NCBI GenBank assembly: GCA_937880835.1 | Contig: CALGRN010000106.1 | Span: 1 to 7,861, forward strand | Source: an uncultured Prevotella sp. | GTDB taxonomy: Bacteria; Bacteroidota; Bacteroidia; Bacteroidales; Bacteroidaceae | DNA: 7,861 nt | Reading direction: 5' to 3' | In this document: positions 1-6,456 of the stretch, one piece after another | Layout of the letters: each line of letters starts with the position of its first letter | How positions within the stretch are numbered: the stretch's first letter is position 1 | The notes under the pieces: model-generated | Databases searched by the model: none | Told to the model about the DNA's origin: nothing | What the model saw: the letters and a program-made list of their open reading frames with translations, nothing else | Translations under genes and position numbers: made by a program

Positions 1-220
1 GGGGCGTCCGTTCGAACGTGCTGTGCGTCTCGGCCTCGCAGTCTTTATAATGCGTGAAGGCGTACATCGCCATCACCGTCCAGTCCTCGGTGAGGTCGCC
101 GGAGAGCGAGACCTCCGCGCCCTGCGAGCGCGTATGGCCCTCGAAGTAATACGTCGTCTGGTTGTTGACCGTCTCCGCAACCGGCGTGTTCTCCTGGTCG
201 ATGTGGAAATAGGAGACGGA
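1..220 (-). CDS. TonB-dependent siderophore receptor, internal fragment (partial at both ends)
   Basis: Read on the minus strand (codons ending at base 2), the GC-rich left end gives an open frame with barrel-like text: YFHIDQENTP, then a TYYFEGHTRSQGAEVSLSG stretch, then LTEDWTVMAMYAFTHYKD. The 'G-x-TRSQGAEV-x-x-SG-x-L-T-x-x-W' pattern, followed by an aromatic-rich strand, is characteristic of the C-terminal barrel of outer-membrane TonB-dependent siderophore receptors, which import ferric chelates using TonB/ExbBD energy. No start, stop, plug domain or TonB box lies in the window. The fragment runs off the left edge and is cut at about 203-220, where lpxA begins on the other strand. GC is 63% over bases 1-200, unlike the rest of the window, so this DNA probably comes from another genome. 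The family call is fairly firm. Substrate and host are unknown. Confidence 0.75.
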
Positions 221-222
221 TG
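203..222. other. Probable chimeric junction (receptor fragment to lpxA)
   Basis: Across about 20 bases the DNA reads sensibly in both directions. On plus, GTGGAAATAGGAGACGGATG gives the LpxA-like VEIGDG. On minus, the same bases give TSVSYFH, which continues the receptor. GC falls from 63% (1-200) to about 40% (201-260). The break removes the N-terminus of lpxA and one end of the receptor gene. This looks like a join at a short shared sequence, by misassembly or by real recombination; the sequence alone cannot tell which. Confidence 0.7.
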
Positions 223-889
223 TATCATATTTCCATTTGTGAGCATATGCAGTGGTACTCGTATGGGAAACAGGAACAAGATACATCAGTGTGCCGTGAT
301 AGGAGCATTACCGCAGGATTTCAATTTCAGTGGAGAAAAAACCGAATTGATTATAGGAGATAATAATATCATACGCGAAAATGTGGTCATAAACAGGGCT
401 ACACACACCGGTGGAAAGACTGTCATAGGAAGTGACAATTTTCTTATGGAAGGTGCGCACATATCACACGACACGAAAGTGGGCGACTCATGCGTTTTCG
501 GGTATGGAACTAAGATTGCCGGTGAATGTGAGATTGGAAACGGAGTTATATTTTCGAGCGGTGTCATAGAAAACGCTTCAACACGTGTAGGTGACAGAGC
601 GATGGTTCAGGCAGGAACAACTTTCTCGAAAGATATTCCTCCTTATATAATTGCAGGTGGAAGTCCTGTTGCGTATAACGGTGTAAACAAAACAATGTGT
701 GCATCAGACGGAATTAACGAAAAGGTTATAAAGCACATCATGAATGCTTACAGATTGCTCTTCCATGGTCAAACAAGCGTGTTCGATGCCTGCATGCAGA
801 TAGATGAACAAGTGCCGGACAGCGAGGAGATACGCAATATCGTGAATTTCGTAAGAAATACGAAGTTAGGTATAATAAATAAGATGTAA
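203..889 (+). CDS. lpxA: LpxA-type acyl-ACP--UDP-N-acetylglucosamine O-acyltransferase, N-terminus missing
   Basis: LpxA moves a 3-hydroxyacyl chain from acyl carrier protein to UDP-GlcNAc, the first step of lipid A synthesis in the cytoplasm. The product shows left-handed beta-helix hexapeptide repeats (VEIGDG, TRMGNRN, IIGDNN, KVGDSC, EIGNGV), the QDFNFSGE loop, IRENVVINRAT, EGAHISHDT, FSKDIPPYIIAGG and the helical C-terminus with NAYRLLF and IVNFVRNTKLGI. The 228 residues from base 203 align from about residue 36 of the 262-residue E. coli enzyme, so roughly 35 residues are missing at the left junction. The frame stays open upstream to an ATG at 23, but those residues are a shadow of the receptor gene. 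Both histidines of the catalytic segment (H-x-x-H, bases 458-469) are present. The later 'HQF' motif reads ENAS, so this may be a divergent paralogue. It converges with the msrC-relA genes. Confidence 0.85.
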   Translation: MEIGDGCIIFPFVSICSGTRMGNRNKIHQCAVIGALPQDFNFSGEKTELIIGDNNIIRENVVINRATHTGGKTVIGSDNFLMEGAHISHDTKVGDSCVFGYGTKIAGECEIGNGVIFSSGVIENASTRVGDRAMVQAGTTFSKDIPPYIIAGGSPVAYNGVNKTMCASDGINEKVIKHIMNAYRLLFHGQTSVFDACMQIDEQVPDSEEIRNIVNFVRNTKLGIINKM

Positions 890-923
890 CAATTCGTACT
901 TGTAATTCTATTTTAACAATATA

Positions 924-953
924 ATTGTTTTGCATTGCAAAAGCAATCTTTTT
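924..953 (+). terminator. Possible lpxA terminator and first copy of a palindromic repeat
   Basis: ATTGTTTTGC (924-933) and GCAAAAGCAAT (937-947) pair around a 3-base ATT loop with one bulged G. A short T-run (949-953) follows. This lies 35 bases after the lpxA stop in a convergent intergenic region, so it could end lpxA transcription. The stem is AT-rich and weak, so the terminator call is tentative. Bases 924-942 match 968-986 in the next palindrome at 18 of 19 positions. Confidence 0.4.
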
Positions 954-961
954 GTATCCTG

Positions 962-996
962 AAAGTTATTGTTTTGCAATGCAAAACAATAACTTT
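962..996. repeat. Perfect inverted repeat, 16-base arms, 3-base spacer
   Basis: AAAGTTATTGTTTTGC (962-977) and its exact complement GCAAAACAATAACTTT (981-996) flank AAT. It lies between the convergent lpxA and msrC-like genes and is the second copy of the ATTGTTTTGCAWTGCAAAA unit also seen at 924-942. A third half-unit, TTATTGTTTT, sits at 1016-1025. Possible roles are a bidirectional terminator, a protein-binding dyad or a genome-wide extragenic palindrome. The sequence shows the symmetry, not the function. Confidence 0.7.
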
Positions 997-1119
997 TGAA
1001 ATACTTCTTGTAAACTTATTGTTTTCAACTATATTAAACTGAATTAATCGGACTCATCTTGATATAATAGTTTCTCTGATGTGTGGATTTGCAATCTTGT
1101 TTCGTTTGCGGGCATTCTG

Positions 1120-1605
1120 TCATGTGTAAAGGCTGTTTCTGATGATGTCTGCTATTTTTTCCAAATACTTTTTGTCAACATCGTCAAACGTATTCAGCTC
1201 CGTACTGTCTATATCAAGCACGCATTTAACATTTCCGTTGCCGTCGAAAACAGGAACAACTATCTCGGAACGGGACAATGACGAGCACGCAATATGCCCC
1301 TGAAACTGCTCTACGTCGGGCACGATAAGAGTCTCGCCTCTATCCCACGCCGTTCCGCAAACGCCTTTTCCGCGCTTTATACGAAAGCAGGCAAGGCTTC
1401 CCTGAAACGGTCCGAGCCGCAGTTCTCCGTCATCAACCATGTAGAAACCTACCCAGAAATATCCGAGAGCATCATGTATGGCTGCCGTTATGTTAGCCAA
1501 CACACCGGTTTCGTAATTCTCTCCCGCAACAAGACTGTCAATCTGCGAAACCAGCTGTATGTATATTTCCTCTTTATTCATCGTATTGAGATAAGTTGAA
1601 GGCAT
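1120..1605 (-). CDS. msrC: Free methionine-R-sulfoxide reductase (GAF-domain, MsrC/YebR type)
   Basis: This enzyme reduces free L-methionine-R-sulfoxide in the cytoplasm with thiol reductant, protecting against oxidation. The product is a single GAF domain with the family signatures YFWVGFYMV, LGPFQG, GKGVCGTAW, VPDVEQF, GHIACSSLSRSEIVVPV and VLDIDS. Counting from the ATG at 1605, cysteines sit at 73, 83 and 107. The spacing of 10 and 24 matches the three redox cysteines of E. coli YebR (84, 94, 118), so the active site looks intact. The ATG at 1605 overlaps the relA/spoT stop by one base (TAATG), suggesting translational coupling. An internal ATG at 1581 (MNKEEIY) fits the usual family N-terminus better and would give 153 residues; either start is possible. 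It is the last gene of the minus-strand run. Confidence 0.9.
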   Translation of the reverse strand: MPSTYLNTMNKEEIYIQLVSQIDSLVAGENYETGVLANITAAIHDALGYFWVGFYMVDDGELRLGPFQGSLACFRIKRGKGVCGTAWDRGETLIVPDVEQFQGHIACSSLSRSEIVVPVFDGNGNVKCVLDIDSTELNTFDDVDKKYLEKIADIIRNSLYT

Positions 1606-3887
1606 TATATAATCTGCAATACCTCCTGCAAATCATTTACCTTTTTAAGATTATCAATTATTATCTGAACATCTTCACGGTCGTGGACTCTTATTTCCAA
1701 CACGCCTGAAAATATTCCTTCATTGCTCGTAACGGTTATTTTCTTTATGTCAATATGCAGTTCGTCAGAAAGAACATCAGCCACATCGTGCAGCATTCCG
1801 CGCCTGTCAATACCTCTTATTTCTATCGTTGCATCGAACAGAAGATGCTTGTACATCTTCCATTTGGCATCCAGAATACGATTGCCGAAGCTCGTTTTCA
1901 GCTTGGCAGCAACCTTGCAGGAACGCTTGTGTATCTCTATATGGTTTTTATTGTCGATATATCCCAACACGTCATCGCCCGGAATGGGATGACAGCAGGT
2001 AGGGAACACATATCTGTTTATGTTCTCTTCTGTTATGTATATGGGTTTCTTCTTGCTGAAATCCTTATCTACGACAATCATTTCGGACTCTTTCTCGTCG
2101 CCATCCTTGTCTTTTTTCTTGTCGTGTGCAAGGAAAGGAACATACTTTCTCCAACTGATCGAAGATTGTATCTTTTTCTTTCCAAGTATTTCATCAAGAT
2201 CTTTGTCTCCGAGAACTATTGTCTTGTCTCCGATAGAGTGTAAAAGACTTTCATGCTTCTGTATGTTGTGATAAGCGCAAAGTTTGTCAAGCACTGACGT
2301 GGTAAGCTCCATATCATGTACTTTAAGCCAATCGTTAAGAATCTCTTCGCCTTTTCTCTGTATCTCACGGCTGTTCCGTCGCAGGACGGCTTGTATCTTT
2401 CCTTTCGCCTTTGCCGAAGAAACGAAGTTCAACCACGACTCTTGCACGTGCTGAGACTTGCTCGTAAGTATCTCAACTTGATCGCCGCTCTGCAACTTAT
2501 GGCTTAAAGGTACAAGTTTATGGTTTACTTTTGCACCTATACAATGAGTTCCGAGCACTGTATGTATCTGAAATGCGAAGTCGAGAGCGGTACTTCCGGC
2601 AGGCATCGTTTTTATCTCGCCTTTGGGTGTGAAAACAAATATCTCTGATGCAAAGAGATTAAGTTTTATTGCATCAAGAAAATCCATAGCATCCGGTTGC
2701 GGGTCATCGAGTATCTCTTTTATAGTGCGCAACCAGTCGTTAAGTTCTCCTTCATCCTCCGTTATCTCGTTTCCTTCCTTGTATTTCCAATGGGCAGCAA
2801 ATCCTTGTTCGGCAATCTCGTTCATCTTGTCGCTTCTTATCTGCACCTCAATCCATTGTCCCCTGGTGCTCATCAGAGTGACGTGAAGAGCCTGATAGCC
2901 GTTAGCTTTCGGGTGATTGAGCCAATCTCGAAATCTGTCAGGATGAGATTTGTATATCTTGCTTATTGCAACGTATATGTTGAAGCATTCGTTTATCTCG
3001 TCTTCACGAACCTTAGGAGTGAAAATTATTCGTACGGCAAGAATGTCGTATATCTCATCGAAGGTTACATGCTTGCTCTGCATCTTGTTCCAAATGGAAT
3101 AAGGACTCTTGACACGAGCCTTGATTTCATATTTGATACCCATTCTGTCGAGAGCCATTCTTATGGGATCGGTGAACTGCTTGAACAATTCGTCGCGCGC
3201 ACCTTGTGTCAAAGCGAGCTTGCTGTCAATCTTTGCGTATTCTTCCGGATGCTCATATTTGAAGCTCAGATCTTCAAGCTCGTTCTTTATCTTATTCAAT
3301 CCGAGACGGTTGGCAAGCGGCGAATAGATGTAAAGAGTTTCTCCGGCAATCTTATATTGCTTGTTGGCAGGCTGGCTTTCGAGGGTTCTCATGTTATGCA
3401 ACCTGTCGCATATTTTTATAAGAATAACCCGAATGTCATCATTCATCGTAAGCAATAGCTTCTTGAAGTTCTCTGCCTGCCCCGACGCTTTTTCTCCAAA
3501 TATCCCTCCACTGATTTTTGTTAAGCCGTCAACTATCTGCGCTATCTTCTGACCGAAGATATTCTCAATGTCTTCTACCGTATAATCGGTATCCTCAACA
3601 ACGTCATGGAGCAATGACGAACAGATGCTCGTAGAACCTAATCCCATTTCCTCGCAGGCAATCTGAGCTACTGCTATCGGATGCATTATATAGGGTTCAC
3701 CCGACAGTCGCTTTACTCCTTTATGAGCCTGGCGTGCAAAATTGAAAGCCTTAGTTATAAGATCGACCTTCTTCCGATGACGTGATTTCAGATAAGTATC
3801 CAACAAATGCTGAAAAGCATCATTGACAAGATTCTCTCCGGAGATTTCTTTCTCGTTCTCTTTGACACTGTTGTTAATGTCGTCCAT
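1605..3887 (-). CDS. Bifunctional (p)ppGpp synthetase/hydrolase, RelA/SpoT family (long RSH)
   Basis: This 760-residue cytoplasmic enzyme makes and degrades the alarmone (p)ppGpp in the stringent response. The N-terminal HD hydrolase looks active: GEPYIMHP (H69), HDVVED (H94, D95, E98, D99) and DRLHNMRT (D161). The synthetase follows, with YDILAVRI (D281), PKANGYQALH and IEVQIRS (E347). RFRD at 318-321 fits the RxKD motif of bifunctional enzymes rather than the ExDD of E. coli RelA. Then come TGS (about 412-474), a helical region, the zinc-finger-like segment with TCCHPIPGDD (C631, C632, H633) and C657, and a C-terminal ACT domain (about 681-760). Length and domain order are normal and complete. 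A charged stretch at 588-602 precedes the zinc-finger segment. The start has an SD-like AGGA six bases upstream (complement at 3894-3897). 'rel' or 'relA' would both be used. Confidence 0.96.
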   Translation of the reverse strand: MDDINNSVKENEKEISGENLVNDAFQHLLDTYLKSRHRKKVDLITKAFNFARQAHKGVKRLSGEPYIMHPIAVAQIACEEMGLGSTSICSSLLHDVVEDTDYTVEDIENIFGQKIAQIVDGLTKISGGIFGEKASGQAENFKKLLLTMNDDIRVILIKICDRLHNMRTLESQPANKQYKIAGETLYIYSPLANRLGLNKIKNELEDLSFKYEHPEEYAKIDSKLALTQGARDELFKQFTDPIRMALDRMGIKYEIKARVKSPYSIWNKMQSKHVTFDEIYDILAVRIIFTPKVREDEINECFNIYVAISKIYKSHPDRFRDWLNHPKANGYQALHVTLMSTRGQWIEVQIRSDKMNEIAEQGFAAHWKYKEGNEITEDEGELNDWLRTIKEILDDPQPDAMDFLDAIKLNLFASEIFVFTPKGEIKTMPAGSTALDFAFQIHTVLGTHCIGAKVNHKLVPLSHKLQSGDQVEILTSKSQHVQESWLNFVSSAKAKGKIQAVLRRNSREIQRKGEEILNDWLKVHDMELTTSVLDKLCAYHNIQKHESLLHSIGDKTIVLGDKDLDEILGKKKIQSSISWRKYVPFLAHDKKKDKDGDEKESEMIVVDKDFSKKKPIYITEENINRYVFPTCCHPIPGDDVLGYIDNKNHIEIHKRSCKVAAKLKTSFGNRILDAKWKMYKHLLFDATIEIRGIDRRGMLHDVADVLSDELHIDIKKITVTSNEGIFSGVLEIRVHDREDVQIIIDNLKKVNDLQEVLQII

Positions 3888-4001
3888 AGGTTGTCCTTTA
3901 TTGTAAAATTCAAGTTTCGTAAGTTCTATTGTATCTTCACAAACAGAGTAATTGTAAATTTCAAAATACAGCTATCTTACTTCTTTTCTGTTCTTGCCAT
4001 G

Positions 4002-4016
4002 ATTTGACCGTCAAAT
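4002..4016. promoter_or_regulatory. 15-base dyad upstream of relA/spoT, possible operator
   Basis: ATTTGAC-C-GTCAAAT has perfect 7-base arms around one central base, about 115 bases upstream of the relA/spoT ATG in the 187-base gap between mltD and relA. It is followed on the minus strand by a 7-codon open frame (MARTEKK, 3977-4000). Short-spacer dyads of this kind often bind dimeric regulators, but I recognise no specific regulator's site. I could not identify a confident Bacteroidetes -33/-7 promoter in this gap. Confidence 0.3.
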
Positions 4017-4074
4017 TCTTAAAACATGACATAATCAAACATTCGGTAATCTGTTATCTGATTCAGAATATTGT

Positions 4075-5460
4075 TTATTTAACCCTAATCTTCTTTCCTG
4101 CACGAATGCTGGAACCGCTTATTTTATTTAGCTTTCTAAGTTTCTTAACGGTAGTATTATTACGTGCTGCAATTTCAGAAAGAGTATCTCCGCTGCGTAC
4201 CGTCACGCTCTTGTTTCTGCTTTTTTTATGATGCCTGCGGCTTTTCTTGCTACTATATGATTTATGTCTTCCACGTTTGGAATAACTCTTTCTGCTGCCA
4301 TAAGCAGAACGGTAACGGGTATAAGTGGGTACATCATCATTTACATCTACCTCTGCACGCTTTGTAAGAAGTTCTTCCACATTATAATTATATATAGAAT
4401 CTTCGTTGTCTATGAAAAGATTTACCATATTCGCAGGCAAACGAACAGAAGACACTTCATTGTTTCCGTTTATTATATCACGACGATATTGCGGGTTAAG
4501 TTCACGCAACTGACCTGTCTCTATGCCAAGAACTTTCGCGATTTGTTCAAAATGTATGTCCTTATTTACCATAACAGTATCGGTCTTTGCCGGTAAATCT
4601 GTCATCATCGGACATATATTATGCTCGCAATAATAGTTCATTATATAGTTTGCGGCAATGAAAGCCGGCACATATCCGCGCGTTTCTTTTGGCAGATAAG
4701 GATATATTTTCCAATAATCAGTCTGTCCATCTGCACGATGAATTGCCTTGTTTATATTGTCAGGACCGGCGTTATAAGCAGCTATTACAAGAGTCCAATC
4801 GGCAAAGATATTATACAAATCGCGCAGATAACGTGCTGCTGCATAAGACGCTTTTACGGGATCACGACGATCGTCAACAAGCGAATTTACCTTTAAGTCG
4901 TATCTTTTTCCGGTATTAAGCATAAACTGCCAAAGTCCTGTTGCACCCACTCTGGACACTGCAAGCGGATTTAATCCGGACTCAATGACAGGCAAATATT
5001 TCAGTTCAAGGGGCAAATTGTATGCTTCAAGAGCTTGTTCAAATATCGGCATGTAGAAATTCGACGCTCCAAGCATAAAACTTACAGAACGGCGAAGATG
5101 CCCGCTGTAACGGTCGATGAATTGCTGAACCACATCATTATATGGCATCTCTATGACCGTAGGCAACTTTTTAAGACGTTCCATGTAAACTTCTTTCGGG
5201 AATACAGGATTGACATCGCGCATATGACATGATGTATCCGGTCTTAAATAAGTCTTCGTATTATATAAATTCATCAGACTATCAAGCTCGTAAGTCATTG
5301 CTTCCGGAAGGTCTATGACTTCTTCTTTTCCTTCCGCATTAATAACCGTTATCTCATCATCATTGACTTCTTCGTCATAATCATTCTCAATCTGAGCCTG
5401 CATAATGCAGTTACCGGAGAACAGCATTGCGGCAATTAACAGATAATTCTTCTTTTTCAT
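4075..5460 (-). CDS. mltD: Exported lytic transglycosylase with C-terminal LysM (MltD-like)
   Basis: The protein cleaves the MurNAc-GlcNAc bond of peptidoglycan, producing 1,6-anhydro-muropeptides, outside the inner membrane. Residues 1-22 form a signal peptide (MKKKNYLLIAAMLF, with likely cleavage after MQA). No acceptable lipobox is present (SGNC), so unlike E. coli MltD it is probably not a lipoprotein. The GH23 domain covers about 105-285, with the catalytic Glu in PVIESGLNP (E160), GATGLWQFM and AAYNAGPDNI. Residues about 300-348 (FEQIAKVLG, LRELNPQYRRDII, VRLPANM) form a degenerate LysM-like module. A very basic linker follows (390-417, 17 of 28 residues K, R or H), then a canonical LysM (417-460: VRSGDTLSEIAARNN, KLNKIS, AGKKIRV). 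The 461-residue gene looks complete. It lies 187 bases upstream of relA, and the 223-base gap before it suggests its own promoter. Confidence 0.93.
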   Translation of the reverse strand: MKKKNYLLIAAMLFSGNCIMQAQIENDYDEEVNDDEITVINAEGKEEVIDLPEAMTYELDSLMNLYNTKTYLRPDTSCHMRDVNPVFPKEVYMERLKKLPTVIEMPYNDVVQQFIDRYSGHLRRSVSFMLGASNFYMPIFEQALEAYNLPLELKYLPVIESGLNPLAVSRVGATGLWQFMLNTGKRYDLKVNSLVDDRRDPVKASYAAARYLRDLYNIFADWTLVIAAYNAGPDNINKAIHRADGQTDYWKIYPYLPKETRGYVPAFIAANYIMNYYCEHNICPMMTDLPAKTDTVMVNKDIHFEQIAKVLGIETGQLRELNPQYRRDIINGNNEVSSVRLPANMVNLFIDNEDSIYNYNVEELLTKRAEVDVNDDVPTYTRYRSAYGSRKSYSKRGRHKSYSSKKSRRHHKKSRNKSVTVRSGDTLSEIAARNNTTVKKLRKLNKISGSSIRAGKKIRVK

Positions 5461-5683
5461 TTATTTCGTTAAATATTAATGCTAAGGCACCATCAGTTAT
5501 ACATCTTTCCAATATACCATAAGACTGTGATGCATACGAAGCTGATTTATTACATATTTAACTGACATCGCCTTATACTTATTACTATATCTTATTTAAA
5601 ATCATTTATATCTAATTCGTAAATAGTATTCTATTTAATACTCATAATTAACTTTCCTCAACGGCAATATATGTTACTTAATG
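5461..5683. other. AT-rich spacer between the DUF5683 gene and mltD
   Basis: This 223-base gap is the longest within the minus-strand run, so it probably carries the mltD promoter. I found no clean -33 TTTG plus -7 TAnnTTTG pair. It contains two overlapping, mutually exclusive small hairpins at 5621-5642: AAATAG/CTATTT around TATT, and AGTATT/AATACT around CTATTT. Neither has a T-run that would make it a convincing terminator. A 23-codon open frame (5497-5568, minus) shows no recognisable content. Confidence 0.4.
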
Positions 5684-6454
5684 TCAGAAACAGAGACTGC
5701 ATTGCAGTCCTAATGCTGTGTTTGCAACAGGATTTCGTGCTGTCACTATCGTATTTCCGTTTATTATAGACGGTGAGACCTTCAAACTCAGATCTCTCGA
5801 TATGTCAAATTCCGACAAAGATGCATCCACATAAGCATCGATAACAGATAAAGCATACACTCCTACCATTACGAAAAAGCTCAAATCACGCCATCGTCTG
5901 TAACGATCTTTACGCCTTCTGAATAAATCTTTATACCTTGAAGCATTCTCATCGGTAATCTTTGTGCCTAAATGGAGAAACTGATTGTAGCTTTGAGTAT
6001 TTGGATCGTTGTCCATTATGTCTAAGTATGCCTGTGAATAGTCATTATACATCTGATTATTCCAACTCATAGCGTAAACGCATCCAACAAATCCTCCATA
6101 GACAAGTGGAAGTTTCCAATACTTCCTGTTATATATCTGTCCGGCTCCGGGCAACACTATCGCAAGCCAAAGAGCCTTTTTGGGGTTCGGTTTCCAATCG
6201 GTACGGTCTTGCTTCTTACTTGTTTTTACCTTTTCATCTGCAACATTTCGTGCAATCATAAGGCTGTCTTCTATCGACACAGGCATCATTTCGCTCTCGA
6301 ACATTCTCATATCTTCAACATTGAACGTATCTTTCAATGCTATTGCCAAAGTATCTCTATCCGGACTTTGGGCGTATATAAACATTGCATTTGTCATCAA
6401 CATGAAACAGACAACTGCAAAGTTTCGTAATATCGAGAACTTATTTGTATTCAC
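5684..6454 (-). CDS. DUF5683 domain membrane/envelope protein
   Basis: Function is unknown; the family is recognised from its text and location. The 256-residue product begins with a signal-like segment (KFSILRNFAVVCFMLM, probable cleavage after IYA or AQS near residue 28). A short charged region follows, then the family core: PNPKKALWLAIVLPGAGQIY (89-108) with RKYWKLPLVYGG running into a membrane segment at about 112-130. A polar region (NNQMYNDYSQAY, FRRRKDRYRRWRD) precedes a second hydrophobic segment (191-206, LSFFVMVGVYALSVID) and DAYVDASL. In Bacteroidetes this gene commonly sits between parB and mltD, as here. The start codon is GTG at 6454, 2 bases after the parB stop, with no nearer upstream ATG in frame, so expression is probably coupled to parB. 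Start choice is supported by the signal sequence. A cell-envelope role is inference from location only. Confidence 0.85.
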   Translation of the reverse strand: MNTNKFSILRNFAVVCFMLMTNAMFIYAQSPDRDTLAIALKDTFNVEDMRMFESEMMPVSIEDSLMIARNVADEKVKTSKKQDRTDWKPNPKKALWLAIVLPGAGQIYNRKYWKLPLVYGGFVGCVYAMSWNNQMYNDYSQAYLDIMDNDPNTQSYNQFLHLGTKITDENASRYKDLFRRRKDRYRRWRDLSFFVMVGVYALSVIDAYVDASLSEFDISRDLSLKVSPSIINGNTIVTARNPVANTALGLQCSLCF

Positions 6455-6456
6455 TT

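Noticed and set aside
23..202. N-terminal extension of the lpxA frame back to an ATG at 23
   Set aside because: The 60 extra residues are Arg/Val-rich with no hexapeptide repeats, and they are the antisense reading of the GC-rich receptor gene. True LpxA similarity starts at VEIGDG (203).
918..1025. The repeated palindromes as a CRISPR array or transposon end
   Set aside because: Only two full copies exist, with unequal spacing. There are no spacers of constant size, no cas genes, no transposase and no target-site duplication.
2440..2460. CACGTG core (near 2446) as a possible parS site
   Set aside because: Flanking bases do not complete the TGTTNCACGTGNAACA symmetry, and the site lies in relA coding sequence. 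The ACACGTGT near 583 in lpxA fails the same way.
2697..3458. 253-codon plus-strand open frame inside relA/spoT
   Set aside because: It lies wholly antisense to a well-conserved gene and its translation shows no recognisable domain. It is a shadow of the real gene.
4057..4067. TCTGA-T-TCAGA dyad just after the mltD stop as a terminator
   Set aside because: The loop is one base and no T-run follows, so it cannot form a useful terminator hairpin.
5497..5568. 23-codon open frame on the minus strand upstream of mltD
   Set aside because: No family resemblance, no SD and AT-rich context. Length is within chance expectation.
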